Shown here one piece after another: positions 23,364-34,567 of a stretch of 64,000 nucleotides of DNA (position 1 is the first letter of the stretch; each line of letters begins with the position of its first letter). A model generated the notes under the pieces. That model had not been told where the DNA came from and did not search any database. It worked only from the letters and a program-made list of their open reading frames with translations. Made by a program: the position numbers and the translations under genes. This DNA is from an uncultured Chlorobiaceae bacterium (GTDB taxonomy: Bacteria > Bacteroidota > Chlorobiia > Chlorobiales > Chlorobiaceae). The DNA lies in assembly GCA_903820085.1 (NCBI GenBank), contig CAIJGA010000015.1, forward strand, positions 1 to 64,000, written 5' to 3'.

Positions 23364-25052
23364 ATGAAGAAGAGTTCGAATAAACAGTTGCTGATGAACA
23401 AGACCGGTGACGAGATACAGGTTGCGCTGGTTGAGGAGGGCCGTCTGGCTGAATTGATTATAGAACGTCCCGAAAGCAGGAGAAGTATCGGTGATATTTA
23501 TCTTGGCAGGGTGCATAAGGTTGTTGAGGGGCTGAAAGCCGCTTTTGTTGATATCGGGCAGAAGTCTGACGGTTTTCTCCATTTTTCCGATGTTGGCACG
23601 ACGAATGAGGATTATCGTGCGCTGATTGAGGATGATGATGATGATGAAAATGGCGGTGCGGACGATGGTGATGATTCGACGCAAACTGTCCGAACCGGTG
23701 ATGAACCGGCGACGGGGGCAAATGTTAAGCAGGCGGCTCGAAGTGGCAGCAAGAAACCTTCAGCAGATGAGGAGGAGCGGGCTGAAAAAAGGCAGTCCTA
23801 TACCCAGATGATTGCCGGTAAGCTCAAGCCGAATGACTCCATTTTGGTGCAGGTTATCAAGGAGCCGATCAGCAGCAAGGGTTCCCGGCTTACGTCCGAT
23901 ATTACCATTGCAGGTCGTTTTATGGTGCTGCTTCCTTTTGGTGGCGGTCAGGTTGCTGTGTCGCGGCGGGTCATTGCACGCAAGGAGCGCTCAAGACTCA
24001 AAAAGCTGGTTCGCTCCATGCTGCCGGAAGGCTTTGGAGCTATTATCCGAACCGTTGCCGAAGATCAGGAGGAGACATTGCTAAAGCAGGATCTTGAAAA
24101 GCTTCTTGCCAAGTGGACGCAGATCGAGGAAAAACTACAGGATGCCGTACCGCCTCAGTTGATTTTTAAGGAGGATAGCATCATTTCGAGTGTGCTGCGT
24201 GATTCTCTTACCTCTGATGTCACTGAAATTGTGGCGAATTCGCCGGTTATCTACAAGGAGACGCTGAACTATATCCAGTGGGCAGCACCTGAAATGGTGA
24301 AAAATGTCACTCTCTACCAAGGCAAGCTTCCGCTGTTTGAAGGGTATGGTATAGCCAAGGATGTCGAATCGATCTTTTCGCGCAAGGTATGGCTCAAGTC
24401 GGGTGGCTATATCATTATTGAGCATACCGAAGCGATGGTCGTTGTTGATGTCAACAGCGGCAGGTATGCGGCCAAGCGTGAACAGGAAGAGAACTCACTG
24501 AAAACCAACCTTGAGGCTGCGCGCGAGGTAGTTCGGCAGTTGCGGTTGCGTGATATCGGCGGCATTATTGTCGTTGATTTTATCGATATGCTTGATCAGA
24601 AAAACGCCAAGAAGGTGTATGATTCCATGAAAACCGAATTGCGCAATGATCGGGCAAAATCAAATATTCTGCCCATGTCCGATTTTGGGATCATGCAGAT
24701 TACGCGTGAAAGAATACGTCCGAGCCTGATGCAGCGGATGGGCGATCAGTGCCCTGCCTGCGGGGGTACCGGTGTGGTGCAGGCACGGTTTACAACCATC
24801 AACCAGATTGAACGATGGCTCAGAAAGTATGCGCTTCAGCACCCGATGAAGTTTCAGCAGCTTGACCTTTATGTCAGTCCAACGGTTGTTGAGCCGTTGC
24901 AGAACAGCGACATGAAGACGGAGCTGAAATGGTTTCTCCAGCACATGCTTTTTGTCCAGGTGAAGCCGGATGAGAGTCTCAGAAGCGATGATTTCAGGTT
25001 TTACAGCAGAAAAAACAACAAAGACATTACCGCCGAATATGGCGATATTTAA
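23364..25052 (+). CDS. rng: Ribonuclease G/E family endoribonuclease
   Basis: This 562-residue enzyme of the RNase E/G family cleaves single-stranded A/U-rich RNA in rRNA maturation and mRNA decay. The catalytic region shows [11 protein letters not shown] (metal-binding D362 and N364), VVDFIDM (403-409) and the zinc-link motif [10 protein letters not shown] (Cys463, Cys466), followed by the small domain. The S1 domain starts at about residue 40 and is split by an insert of about 60 residues (85-147) rich in Asp, Glu and Lys. It has no RNase E-type C-terminal scaffold, so it is closer to RNase G in architecture. dapD follows 24 bases downstream. Confidence 0.92.
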   Translation: MKKSSNKQLLMNKTGDEIQVALVEEGRLAELIIERPESRRSIGDIYLGRVHKVVEGLKAAFVDIGQKSDGFLHFSDVGTTNEDYRALIEDDDDDENGGADDGDDSTQTVRTGDEPATGANVKQAARSGSKKPSADEEERAEKRQSYTQMIAGKLKPNDSILVQVIKEPISSKGSRLTSDITIAGRFMVLLPFGGGQVAVSRRVIARKERSRLKKLVRSMLPEGFGAIIRTVAEDQEETLLKQDLEKLLAKWTQIEEKLQDAVPPQLIFKEDSIISSVLRDSLTSDVTEIVANSPVIYKETLNYIQWAAPEMVKNVTLYQGKLPLFEGYGIAKDVESIFSRKVWLKSGGYIIIEHTEAMVVVDVNSGRYAAKREQEENSLKTNLEAAREVVRQLRLRDIGGIIVVDFIDMLDQKNAKKVYDSMKTELRNDRAKSNILPMSDFGIMQITRERIRPSLMQRMGDQCPACGGTGVVQARFTTINQIERWLRKYALQHPMKFQQLDLYVSPTVVEPLQNSDMKTELKWFLQHMLFVQVKPDESLRSDDFRFYSRKNNKDITAEYGDI

Positions 25053-25076
25053 CAGTAAAACATTTGAAAGTGCTTT

Positions 25077-25940
25077 ATGGGACAGTATGATGCATTGAAA
25101 GAGGCGATTCTTGGCTTTTCATCTCTTGGCGCCAATGCGCTTTGGGAAATTCCTGAAGCGCGCAGCGTTTTTCAACAGTTCAAGGAGTTGCTCAATGAGG
25201 GGCTGGTTAGGGCTGCGGAAAAATCGGGTGGAGATTGGCAGGTCAACTCATGGGTCAAGGAGGGTATTCTGCTTGGCATGCGTCTCGGCAGATTGCAGGA
25301 GAGTTATGTGTCGCTTGATGATCATGGTGCAGGGTTTGCCTTTATCGATAAGGACACCTATCCGCTTAAAAAAATTACACTTGCGAATAATGTTCGCATT
25401 GTTCCGGGAGGATCGGCTGTGCGGGATGGCTCTTATCTGGCCCCTTCTGTGGTTATGATGCCTCCGGCCTATGTCAATGTCGGGGCTTATGTTGATGAGG
25501 GTACCATGATCGATTCCCATGCTTTGGTGGGGAGTTGTGCTCAGGTTGGCAAAAAGGTGCACCTTTCGGCGGGTGTCCAGGTTGGCGGTGTGCTTGAACC
25601 TGTTGGCGCCATACCGGTCATTATTGAGGATGAGGTGATGGTGGGGGGCAATTGTGGTATTTATGAAGGCACCGTTGTGAGGGAACGGGCGGTTATCGGT
25701 ACAGGAGTCATCTTGAATGGCTCAACACCGGTCTACGATCTTGCCCTGAATGCGATTTATCGCAAAACCGCCGAAGCTCCTCTGGTGATTCCAGCCGGGG
25801 CGGTGGTTGTTGCAGGATCACGAAGGATCAAGGGTGATTTTGCCGCTGAACACGGGCTTTCCATCTATACACCGGTGATTATTAAATACCGTGATGAACG
25901 GACTGACAGTGCAACGGCACTGGAAGAGGCTCTCAGGTAG
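25077..25940 (+). CDS. dapD: 2,3,4,5-tetrahydropyridine-2,6-dicarboxylate N-succinyltransferase
   Basis: DapD transfers succinyl from succinyl-CoA to tetrahydrodipicolinate in the succinylase branch of lysine and diaminopimelate synthesis. The 287-residue product has an N-terminal helical domain and a left-handed beta-helix of hexapeptide repeats. These are seen in [40 protein letters not shown] and [20 protein letters not shown]. The gene sits between rng and ctpA with short gaps (24 and 2 bases), so all three are likely co-transcribed. Confidence 0.93.
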   Translation: MGQYDALKEAILGFSSLGANALWEIPEARSVFQQFKELLNEGLVRAAEKSGGDWQVNSWVKEGILLGMRLGRLQESYVSLDDHGAGFAFIDKDTYPLKKITLANNVRIVPGGSAVRDGSYLAPSVVMMPPAYVNVGAYVDEGTMIDSHALVGSCAQVGKKVHLSAGVQVGGVLEPVGAIPVIIEDEVMVGGNCGIYEGTVVRERAVIGTGVILNGSTPVYDLALNAIYRKTAEAPLVIPAGAVVVAGSRRIKGDFAAEHGLSIYTPVIIKYRDERTDSATALEEALR

Positions 25941-25942
25941 TT

Positions 25943-27688
25943 ATGCTGCACAACGGGAAGTGTTACCGGGGCCGGCTTTGGAAAGTTTCCTTGCGCCGGA
26001 GTGCGCTGGCCATCATGGTTGGCCTCCTCTTTTCCTGTTGTGTTCCGCTCGCCGCTCTTTCTGCGGCATCTGCACGGTCTGACGCTCCCCCCTCTATCGA
26101 TAAAGAGTATTTTGATATTGTCAAAAGTATTGATCTTCTGGGGGAAGTTTATCGCGAAGTTTCAAAAAATTATGTTGATACGCTCAATGTCAGCAGGCTG
26201 ATGTATGCGGGTATTGATGGGATGCTTCGCACCCTTGACCCGTACACCGTTTTTCTTGACGAAAATGATTCGGATGAGCTTGACGAGTTGACCAGCGGTC
26301 ACTATGTCGGTATTGGTATCTCTATTGCCTCCATTGACGGGGCCGTTTTTGTTACATCGGTGGCTGATGGATATGCTGCTTCAAAAGCGGGTATCAAGGT
26401 GGGCGACCGTATTGGTGCCATCAACACCCGGAGAGTCACAAAAATGTCGCTGGATGAGGTCAAAGCGCTGATTAAGGGAGCTTCAGGTTCTTCGCTGACC
26501 TTACAGCTTGAGCGTCAGGGAGCATCCTCGTTTTCCGTCAAATTGATGCGGCAGGAGGTTCGGGTGAGTGCGGTGAGTTATTCAGGCATTATCGGCGGGA
26601 GCGGCTACATTGAAATGAAGAGCTTTGGCACCCGTTCGGCGGATGATGTGCGCGAAGCTTTTAAGGGGCTGTTGCTCCAGGCCTCGGAGCAGCATATCCC
26701 GCTGAAAGGCCTTATTCTTGATCTCCGGAACAATCCTGGCGGACTGCTTAATGTTGCGGTCGATGTTGCTTCACTTTTTGTCAATAATGGAAGTAAGGTG
26801 GTTTCCATCCGAGGCCGCTTACCGGAAATGACAAAATCCTATGTAACTGGGACGCCTCCGCTTGATGCTGAGCTTCCTCTTGTTGTTCTGATCAACGGCC
26901 AGAGTGCCTCTGCGGCTGAAATTGTTGCCGGCGCAATTCAGGATCTTGACCGCGGCGTGATTATCGGTGAGCGCTCTTACGGAAAAGGGCTGGTGCAGTC
27001 GGTTATAAGGATTTCCTACAATACGGCACTGAAGGTGACCACATCAAAATATTATACTCCCTCAGGCCGTTTGATCCAGAAAGAGGCCAATAATGCGGTG
27101 AGTCAGTCGCGCAAGGTACTTGCGAACATTCAGGGAGAGAAGGCTTCTGAGGTCTTCTATACCAAAGGCAAGCGGAAAGTGTACGGTGGTGGTGGTATTA
27201 TGCCTGATATCCAGCTCTCTGATCCGGCGCTCTCCCCCTACCTTTCGTCGCTCAGCAAGAAAGGTCTTCTTTTTCTTTTTTCCTCCGTTTACCTTTCTAC
27301 TCACCCCGTCATGCCGTCGCTGCCTCTTGATCGTCCAGCGCTTATGGCATCGCTGGTCAACTTTCTGCATCGTAAAAAATTTGTCTATACCTCCGACTCC
27401 GAACAGCGTTTCAGTGAGTTCAGGGAAAGTATAAAGAAGGGGCAACCGGCAAGTACTGACAGCATTCTGAAATGCTACAGTGTTCTTCAGCATGAACTTG
27501 AGCGGCTCAAGGAGCAGGATATGCTGAAGGAGTCGGGGGATGTTGCGCAGGAACTTGAAGTGGAAATTGTCCGTCATTATAACGAACACATGGCACGGCA
27601 TGCCGAGCTTGACCATGATCTTGCGGTTAAAAAAGCAATCGAACTGTTTTCTGATTCCCGCAGCTATTCAAGGATTCTTCATCCTTGA
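25943..27688 (+). CDS. ctpA: C-terminal processing protease (S41 family, CtpA/Prc)
   Basis: An exported serine protease that trims the C-termini of envelope proteins. The 581-residue product has a hydrophobic export segment at about 20-45, a PDZ domain from about 115 (HYVGIGISIASIDGAVFVTS to VGDRIGAI), and the S41 catalytic domain. Gly-Leu-Ile-Leu-Asp-Leu-Arg-Asn-Asn-Pro-Gly-Gly lies at about 256-267. The Ser/Lys dyad is in INGQSASAAE (Ser323 by spacing) and ERSYGKGLVQ (Lys348). A C-terminal extension of about 190 residues (from roughly 390) is longer than in the shortest CtpA proteins and is partly charged. The final 21 bases overlap the convergent membrane-protein gene inside a perfect inverted repeat. 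Confidence 0.92.
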   Translation: MLHNGKCYRGRLWKVSLRRSALAIMVGLLFSCCVPLAALSAASARSDAPPSIDKEYFDIVKSIDLLGEVYREVSKNYVDTLNVSRLMYAGIDGMLRTLDPYTVFLDENDSDELDELTSGHYVGIGISIASIDGAVFVTSVADGYAASKAGIKVGDRIGAINTRRVTKMSLDEVKALIKGASGSSLTLQLERQGASSFSVKLMRQEVRVSAVSYSGIIGGSGYIEMKSFGTRSADDVREAFKGLLLQASEQHIPLKGLILDLRNNPGGLLNVAVDVASLFVNNGSKVVSIRGRLPEMTKSYVTGTPPLDAELPLVVLINGQSASAAEIVAGAIQDLDRGVIIGERSYGKGLVQSVIRISYNTALKVTTSKYYTPSGRLIQKEANNAVSQSRKVLANIQGEKASEVFYTKGKRKVYGGGGIMPDIQLSDPALSPYLSSLSKKGLLFLFSSVYLSTHPVMPSLPLDRPALMASLVNFLHRKKFVYTSDSEQRFSEFRESIKKGQPASTDSILKCYSVLQHELERLKEQDMLKESGDVAQELEVEIVRHYNEHMARHAELDHDLAVKKAIELFSDSRSYSRILHP

Positions 27689-27694
27689 ATAGCT
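27662..27694. terminator. Bidirectional terminator overlapping both convergent stop codons
   Basis: A perfect 14-bp inverted repeat, AGCTATTCAAGGAT (27662-27675) and its complement (27681-27694), closes a 5-base loop and is followed by TTT on the plus strand. The stop codon of ctpA (27686-27688) and that of the convergent DUF2499-like gene (27668-27670) both lie in the arms. Confidence 0.8.
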
Positions 27695-28366
27695 TTTCAA
27701 TTGCGTCTGTTTATACTCCCGGATTTTATGGTGTGCACCGATGACAATCATGAGATTGCTCACCGTCAGCAGGCTTTCGGCCAATCCGTGCAGCAGGTCG
27801 TCATGGGAAAGTGTTGGATATCCTCGCACCTGGGTGGCAAGGTACATGCAAAAAATCGTAACGGAGATGAAGACCAGCACAAACCAGAAGCCGGCGACGG
27901 TCAGCGGGGAAAAAATAGTACGGTCGCGACGGTAGAGAATCAGCAAGAGAACCAGAAAGGTGATATAGACCACGCTCGATAATTGCAGAATGGCGTCAAA
28001 GATATCTGCTCCAAACCAGGATTGTGGCTTGCCGGCAATCATGATGGCGGCAAATGCAGCCATAGAGCCAGTGGAAGAAGATTTTTTTGTCGATTTCAGC
28101 AGGTTCATGGTTGCAAGCAGGAGCGCGGTGCTACCAAAGAGATTGATGAGTTCCGACAGGTCGAGAAGCAGCGGAATGGAGTCACCGGAGATATGATAGC
28201 CCAGCACAAAAAAACTGCCGCTCCAGTGCGGCAGCATGGCAAGACCAAAGAATCGGATATCGCGTCGGGCGGTTATTTTTCCGTAGTGGAAGAGCAGGGC
28301 AGCGGCAACTCCCCACTCAAGGGCTGATGAAAGATGAATAATCCAGTTTGGAAAAGAGAGCAGCAT
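27668..28366 (-). CDS. Ycf49-like (DUF2499) / DUF3593-like fused membrane protein
   Basis: This 232-residue integral membrane protein has about six hydrophobic segments. Its first half, from LSFPNWIIHLSSALEWGVAA to AMLPHWSGSFFVLGYHI, resembles DUF2499 (Ycf49) of cyanobacteria and plastids. Its second half, FWFVLVFISVTIFCMYLATQ with HDDLLHGLAESLLTVSNLMI, resembles DUF3593, encoded by a separate gene in cyanobacteria. Both assignments are from memory of family patterns. The function is unknown. The start codon directly follows the stop of the BchP-like gene (TGA-ATG), indicating translational coupling and hinting at a role linked to photosynthetic membranes or pigments. Confidence 0.7.
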   Translation of the reverse strand: MLLSFPNWIIHLSSALEWGVAAALLFHYGKITARRDIRFFGLAMLPHWSGSFFVLGYHISGDSIPLLLDLSELINLFGSTALLLATMNLLKSTKKSSSTGSMAAFAAIMIAGKPQSWFGADIFDAILQLSSVVYITFLVLLLILYRRDRTIFSPLTVAGFWFVLVFISVTIFCMYLATQVRGYPTLSHDDLLHGLAESLLTVSNLMIVIGAHHKIREYKQTQLKSYSRMKNP

Positions 28367-29509
28367 TCAGGAGCCCTTGATCAGATGGAAGATGTTTTTG
28401 GAAAAGATTTTTATCTGGGTGCCCAATGATGCGGGCACCATTTTTTTATAAAGATAGGAGTCGAAGGTTATCCGCTGCACGTCATTGTCGGCGCATATCG
28501 CCACAAAACTTTCCCTGAGGCGATCACTGCGGTAATAGACGGATTGCAAGACCTCCAGGCCGAAAAAGATCGGGGCATACAGCTTGCGGAACTCTTTTTC
28601 ATAGTCCCTCAGTGGCGCTTTATAGTTAAGATGCTTGATCATTGCCTCTGCCCCTAGTTTTCCGGATTGCATGGCAAAGAAAATACCCTCCCCGTTTGCC
28701 GGTGTTACCAGTCCTGCAGCGTCACCGACCAGAATAGCTTTTTCCTGAGTAAATGATTTCCGGGGCTTCATCGGAATTTGTGCCGCTTCATCAAGGAGTG
28801 ACTCGTCAGTAATTCCTAACTTTTCAATAAATCGTTTCTGGAGTATTCTGACGTTTTTGCGCCTGCCTTCTGTACCGGTGCCTATAGCCAGATGATCAGC
28901 TTTAGGGAAAATCCATCCGTAAAAGTCGGGAGAAATCTCGCCATCAAACCAGATTTCAACGGTATCACTGAATTGCTGGATGGCTGGAGTGTATTTGAAT
29001 CGCTGCTGCATGGCCATCACTTTCAGCTCGTTGGGCGGAAAGTGCAGATCAATGGCGGTTTTTGAGTTAGCTCCGTCTGCTCCGATAATTTTGCGAGCCC
29101 GAAGAGGCGCTACCTTATCGTGGTGCATGTTGATGACAAAGCCGTCGCCAGAGTTTGCGATTGAGCGAACCAGCCCTTCAACAACAACGGCTCCGGCCCG
29201 TTCAGCTTCGGAACGCAGATAGCTGTCGAATTTTTCTCGCCGTACCATGCCGACATAGCCGTTCGGCATCTGCATTTCAATGATTCTCCCTTTTGGAGAG
29301 CGGGCTCTCATGCTCGTCAGCTTTCGCTCGATCAGTTCGTCAGGAATGTTGAACTCTTCGATAAGACCAAGCGGAATTGCGCCTCCACAGGGTTTGATGT
29401 TCTGAAGGTTTCGTTCAATGAGAACGGTTGATATTCCAGCGGTTGCCAGTGCGGCTGCTGCGACGGCTCCCGAAGGTCCGCCACCAATTACTGCGACATC
29501 GTAACGCAT
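28367..29509 (-). CDS. bchP: Geranylgeranyl reductase (BchP type)
   Basis: This 380-residue flavoprotein belongs to the geranylgeranyl reductase family. It has the FAD motif [18 protein letters not shown], the KPCGGAIP block typical of BchP/ChlP, and the second FAD motif [20 protein letters not shown]. BchP saturates three double bonds of the geranylgeranyl tail of (bacterio)chlorophylls to phytyl; green sulfur bacteria carry such an enzyme. A related archaeal-lipid reductase role is a less likely alternative. It lies 3 bases after glyS and is fused by TGA-ATG to the Ycf49-like gene, so pigment tailing is co-expressed with a tRNA synthetase and an unknown membrane protein. Confidence 0.8.
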   Translation of the reverse strand: MRYDVAVIGGGPSGAVAAAALATAGISTVLIERNLQNIKPCGGAIPLGLIEEFNIPDELIERKLTSMRARSPKGRIIEMQMPNGYVGMVRREKFDSYLRSEAERAGAVVVEGLVRSIANSGDGFVINMHHDKVAPLRARKIIGADGANSKTAIDLHFPPNELKVMAMQQRFKYTPAIQQFSDTVEIWFDGEISPDFYGWIFPKADHLAIGTGTEGRRKNVRILQKRFIEKLGITDESLLDEAAQIPMKPRKSFTQEKAILVGDAAGLVTPANGEGIFFAMQSGKLGAEAMIKHLNYKAPLRDYEKEFRKLYAPIFFGLEVLQSVYYRSDRLRESFVAICADNDVQRITFDSYLYKKMVPASLGTQIKIFSKNIFHLIKGS

Positions 29510-29512
29510 TGC

Positions 29513-30988
29513 TTAAGGAGTGATTAGTTTTGATGCGAGAAATTCCCGTACCCTCGAAATATCGATCCTCTCCTGTGCTGCAGTGTCTCGGTAGCGCACT
29601 GTAACAGAGTTTTCTTCCAGTGACTGATGGTCAACCGTGATACAGAATGGTGTGCCTATTTCGTCCTGGCGGCGGTACCGTTTACCGATAGAGCCGGCAT
29701 CATCATACTGGACAAGGAGACTCTCTGAAAGTTCATCCCGCAGTGCTGCGGCCCGTTCCCCCATTCCGCCCTTTTTCATCAGCGGCAGTATGGCTGCTTT
29801 TATGGGAGCAACTTTCGGTGACAGCTGTAATACAACACGCTCATCACCGTCAACAGTATCTTCCGTATAGGCATCCGCAAGCAACGCCAGGAAGAGCCGG
29901 TCGCATCCTGCAGAGGTTTCAACCACATAGGGCAGATATCGCTCATTGGTGAGTTGATCAATATACTCCATATTCTTGCCGGAATACTCCTGATGCTGTT
30001 TCAGGTCAAAATCGGTTCTGGAGTGAATTCCTTCGATCTCTTCAATCCCGAAGGGGAATTCGAACTTGATATCATAGGCAAGGTCAGCGTAGTGGGCCAG
30101 TTTGTCGTGCTTATACCAGTGCAGTTTTTTCTTGCTGATGCCGAGAGTGTTGGTATACCAGGCAAACCGTTCCTCCCTCCATATTTCAAACGCTTCAGCC
30201 TGGGTCCCTGGTTTGACGAAGTACTGCATCTCCATCTGCTCAAACTCAACCATGCGGAAGATGAAGTTGCCCTTTACAATTTCGTTACGGAAAGCCTTGC
30301 CGATTTGTGCGATACCAAACGGCACCTTCATGCGTGATGACTCACGAACGTTGTGGAAATTCACAAAAATTCCCTGCGCGGTTTCAGGCCGCAAATAGAC
30401 AATACTGGATTTTTCGGCAACCGCTCCCATGCCGCACTGGAACATCAGGTTAAACTGGCGCACCTCAGTCCAGTCTCCCAGCCCTGTATCAGGAGCCTTG
30501 ATTCCCTCGGCAATAATGATATCGTAGAGTGCACGGTTTGAGTCTTCTGCTTCGGAAACAGCTTCGTACGTACTTTGCACTCTCTGGAGCTCTTCTTCCT
30601 TGTTGTCACGGCGGAGCTTTTCAATATGGTTTTCGATCAGGTGGTCAGCACGGTAGCGCCTTTTGGTGGTACGGTCGTCGATCATCGGATCGTTGAAGCT
30701 GGCCACATGGCCTGAAGCCTCCCAAACACGAGGGTTCATCATGATCGATGCATCAAGGCCTACAATATTGTGGTGGCGGCGGGTCATTGAGTTCCACCAG
30801 AGTTCCTTGATATTGCGCTTCATTTCACTGCCCAACGGTCCGTAGTCGAAACATGAGGAGAGCCCCTCATAAATCTCTGACGACGGAAAAATAAATCCGC
30901 GACGTTTGGCCAGCGAAACCAGTTTATGCATCACTTTATCCGGTGGCAGATTCACATTTTGCACACGCAGCTGATCAGAATTACTCAT
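29513..30988 (-). CDS. glyS: Glycyl-tRNA synthetase (alpha2 type)
   Basis: The enzyme charges tRNA-Gly with glycine. The 491-residue single-chain protein is the eukaryote-like class II homodimer form rather than the alpha/beta tetramer. Class II motifs are FRNEIVKGNFIFRMVEFEQM (motif 2) and the motif 3 region YVVETSAGCDRLFLALL, with RPETAQGIFVNFHNV upstream. The C-terminal anticodon-binding domain begins near VAPIKAAILPL. ATG 30988 is taken as the start; no strong ribosome site is visible. It heads the glyS-bchP-Ycf49-like operon. Confidence 0.95.
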   Translation of the reverse strand: MSNSDQLRVQNVNLPPDKVMHKLVSLAKRRGFIFPSSEIYEGLSSCFDYGPLGSEMKRNIKELWWNSMTRRHHNIVGLDASIMMNPRVWEASGHVASFNDPMIDDRTTKRRYRADHLIENHIEKLRRDNKEEELQRVQSTYEAVSEAEDSNRALYDIIIAEGIKAPDTGLGDWTEVRQFNLMFQCGMGAVAEKSSIVYLRPETAQGIFVNFHNVRESSRMKVPFGIAQIGKAFRNEIVKGNFIFRMVEFEQMEMQYFVKPGTQAEAFEIWREERFAWYTNTLGISKKKLHWYKHDKLAHYADLAYDIKFEFPFGIEEIEGIHSRTDFDLKQHQEYSGKNMEYIDQLTNERYLPYVVETSAGCDRLFLALLADAYTEDTVDGDERVVLQLSPKVAPIKAAILPLMKKGGMGERAAALRDELSESLLVQYDDAGSIGKRYRRQDEIGTPFCITVDHQSLEENSVTVRYRDTAAQERIDISRVREFLASKLITP

Positions 30989-31148
30989 TATTCATCATTA
31001 TTCGTTCAAGATATTATGGAAATAATCCCCGTGTCACTCCAATCAACAGGATAAAACATTCAATATAAGAAAGCAAGCAGGATAATCAGTGCAAGAGGAT
31101 GCGTTGCGGCATCCAGGATGACCTGCCCGGGAAAAAACAAAAGTAATA

Positions 31149-31466
31149 TTAACTCGTCTGGATTTCTGTTTTAAGGGCGATCTCCTCAAGAATTGAGCTT
31201 ACCTTAAGGCAGGGGAGCATCGGGCCTGCGAAGACAATGCTGCGACCACGGGTGTGAACTTCCCAGGTATGTTTTTCAGCTTTTTGGCGACTGCAGCGTA
31301 CCGCTTTGATAATCTGTTCGATGACTTCATCGAAGGAGTGCTCCTCGTCATTGAACAAAACAACACGATATGCATCAAGCAGATCGGGCTCGGAGCTTTG
31401 TTCAGCCTGTTTCTTTACCGGTGCGGGCAATGATCCGATACACCTGTTTCCAAGAGAGGAGTTCAT
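31149..31466 (-). CDS. clpS: ATP-dependent Clp protease adaptor ClpS
   Basis: ClpS delivers N-degron proteins to ClpAP or ClpCP. The 105-residue protein has a non-conserved N-terminal tail of about 32 residues, then the ClpS core [20 protein letters not shown] with the [16 protein letters not shown] segment. Compared with the usual ND(D/E)xT/H pattern the N-degron pocket residues look largely kept. No clpA or clpC is adjacent. The 160-bp gap to glyS shows no gene. Confidence 0.85.
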   Translation of the reverse strand: MNSSLGNRCIGSLPAPVKKQAEQSSEPDLLDAYRVVLFNDEEHSFDEVIEQIIKAVRCSRQKAEKHTWEVHTRGRSIVFAGPMLPCLKVSSILEEIALKTEIQTS

Positions 31467-31533
31467 GGTTTACCGAGCGAGATATGTTAAAAAAACAAAG
31501 ATAGCCACTGTAACCCTGAGGCGCAACAGAGAG

Positions 31534-32487
31534 CTATCCTTCAATGACCGGATTGACTGCGCCGAGAGTAAAGTTACCTGCCTGGGAGAGCTGAATCCTG
31601 ACGCGAGCCCCGATGGGGAGGGTCATCAGATTTTTGATATGACCATACGAGAGCCCTTTCATGACAGGGCCATCGGTACAGGCTTGTGCACTGTAATAGT
31701 TAAACATATGTTGTTGACGTAGATTTTCTTCCTGTGTATTCTCTGCTTCATTGCCGAACTGTCCCAACAAAACTCCTTTGCTCTGTGCAAGCAGACCTGC
31801 ATTGTCGAGGTGCGAAAGCATCCTGTCGATGCGGTATGCCGGTTCATTGATGTCTTCCAGAAAAAGCAGTGAATCCTTCAGTGAGGGCAGGTATGGTGTG
31901 CCGATCATTGAAGAGAGGACAGAGAGATTGCCCCCGATAAGTATTCCTTCTGAAGTTCCCGCTCTGATACAGGTTACAGGATGGCCGGGGTAGTTCTGAA
32001 GCGAAAGCGCATAGGAGGGAGACGTCAGCATCCCCCAAAGGTGCTCTTCGGTGTAAGGTGTTGGGCCATACAGCTCTGTTGCAAGCATCGGGCCTGAAAA
32101 ACTGATCAGCCCTGTTATGGCAAAGACCGCAAGCGACAGGGCTGTAATGTCGGAATAACCGACAAGTATTTTCGGGTTTGCCGCTATGAGACGGTAATTA
32201 ATTTTTTTAAGTAACCGTGAGGCTCCGGCTCCGCCTCTCAGACAGATGATTGCCTTAATCGTGGGGTCGCCGAACATTTCATGCAGATCATGAAGTTTGT
32301 GCTGGTCGGCAATTGCTGGATCGGTATCAATTCGGTTGAGGTGACAGGATGGCTTGACCCGGTAGCCGTTTTTTTCGAGATAGCTGATCGCCTGACCGAT
32401 TTTATCAGGATAGGCGCAATGTGATGAGGGAGAGATAAGCCCGATGGTATCTCCCTTGCGCAGGGCTTTTGGGGTAAGGGTTTTCAT
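31534..32487 (-). CDS. LD-carboxypeptidase (peptidase family S66)
   Basis: S66 peptidases cleave the L,D bond of murein tetrapeptides during peptidoglycan recycling, or inactivate microcin C-like compounds (MccF). The roughly 317-residue protein has CLRGGAGASRLL, the nucleophile motif VGYSDITAL (Ser112), LFLEDINEPAYRIDRML and the histidine motif GLSYGHIKNLMTLPIG, so the Ser-Glu-His triad seems complete. ATG 32487 (MKTLTPKALRKGDTIGL) is chosen because the upstream extension to 32508 would start inside the terminator of atpC. LdcA-type recycling is more likely than MccF-type immunity since no microcin genes are near. Confidence 0.9.
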   Translation of the reverse strand: MKTLTPKALRKGDTIGLISPSSHCAYPDKIGQAISYLEKNGYRVKPSCHLNRIDTDPAIADQHKLHDLHEMFGDPTIKAIICLRGGAGASRLLKKINYRLIAANPKILVGYSDITALSLAVFAITGLISFSGPMLATELYGPTPYTEEHLWGMLTSPSYALSLQNYPGHPVTCIRAGTSEGILIGGNLSVLSSMIGTPYLPSLKDSLLFLEDINEPAYRIDRMLSHLDNAGLLAQSKGVLLGQFGNEAENTQEENLRQQHMFNYYSAQACTDGPVMKGLSYGHIKNLMTLPIGARVRIQLSQAGNFTLGAVNPVIEG

Positions 32488-32493
32488 AAAACC

Positions 32494-32525
32494 AAAAAAC
32501 ATCAGCACCGGTGAAGATGCTGATG
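32494..32525 (-). terminator. Intrinsic terminator after atpC
   Basis: Read on the minus strand, CATCAGCA and TGCTGATG form an 8-bp stem (32518-32525 with 32500-32507) around a 10-base loop, followed by six T residues. It lies 22 bases after the atpC stop and just before the LD-carboxypeptidase start codon. Confidence 0.8.
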
Positions 32526-32547
32526 CTCTTTATTCATTGGTATGAAA

Positions 32548-32814
32548 TCAGGATATGGATTCGGTCAGCAGAATTGCCTTGTTGCTGCTGACTTCAAAAA
32601 AACCGTCGAGGATAGAAAACGATTGCTCGCTACGATCTGCCAGGGCAAGTTTAACCGTGCCTTTTGTCAATGAGGAGAGCAACGGCGCATGGTTTCTCAT
32701 TATCTGAAACTGCCCGAGCTCACCCGGCGCGGTTACACTCACGACCTCACCGGAAAAGTGGATTTTCTGGGGAGTGACGATCTCTATTTGAAAGCTTTTG
32801 TCTGAATTCGCCAT
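32548..32814 (-). CDS. atpC: ATP synthase epsilon subunit
   Basis: The epsilon subunit links the rotor to the F1 head and regulates ATP hydrolysis. The 88-residue product is a short form: it has the N-terminal beta-sandwich ([40 protein letters not shown]) but almost none of the C-terminal helical hairpin found in 130-140-residue homologues. This short form lacks the inhibitory helices. It follows atpD by 15 bases and ends at an intrinsic terminator. Confidence 0.93.
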   Translation of the reverse strand: MANSDKSFQIEIVTPQKIHFSGEVVSVTAPGELGQFQIMRNHAPLLSSLTKGTVKLALADRSEQSFSILDGFFEVSSNKAILLTESIS

Positions 32815-32829
32815 GGTTATTGCGTTTGT

Positions 32830-34239
<1,410 letters not shown>

Positions 34240-34338
34240 TTATTGTGTAATCAAACGTTCGTGCTTCCGGGCTAGTCTGCTTTTTTTACCAGAAATGATT
34301 TGTTCCATGATTTCGCCGTTGTGACTGTTCCGGATACG

Positions 34339-34411
34339 AGCCACCTGAGGGAGTCGAACCCACGACCTACTATTTACGAAACAGTTGCTCTACCAACTGA
34401 GCTAAGGTGGC
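34339..34411 (-). tRNA. tRNA-Thr (anticodon CGU)
   Basis: The 73-base minus-strand sequence folds as a cloverleaf. The acceptor GCCACCT pairs with AGGTGGC, the D stem GCTC with GAGC, and the anticodon stem ACTGT with ATAGT (one G-U) around the loop TTCGTAA. This gives anticodon CGT, reading ACG for threonine. The T arm GTGGG-TTCGACT-CCCTC has a T-T mismatch at its second pair. The CCA end is not encoded. It lies upstream of atpD in the same direction. Confidence 0.93.
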
Positions 34412-34567
34412 TTAAGCAAAGCGAAAAATCAAGACCAAATATAATTTTTTTGATAGAGAATCACAAAGATAAATAACCTATGATTTATGGCCGTCAAAAA
34501 AAAGAAGAATTGTATATTGGTTATCAAGGCTAATGAAAGTTTCTTTTGATTTTTTAACCCTGACGCT

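Noticed and set aside
34339-34411. tRNA-Thr considered as a pseudogene because of a T-T mismatch in the T stem
   Set aside because: All other stems and conserved loop bases are intact; one mismatch is tolerated in many tRNAs.
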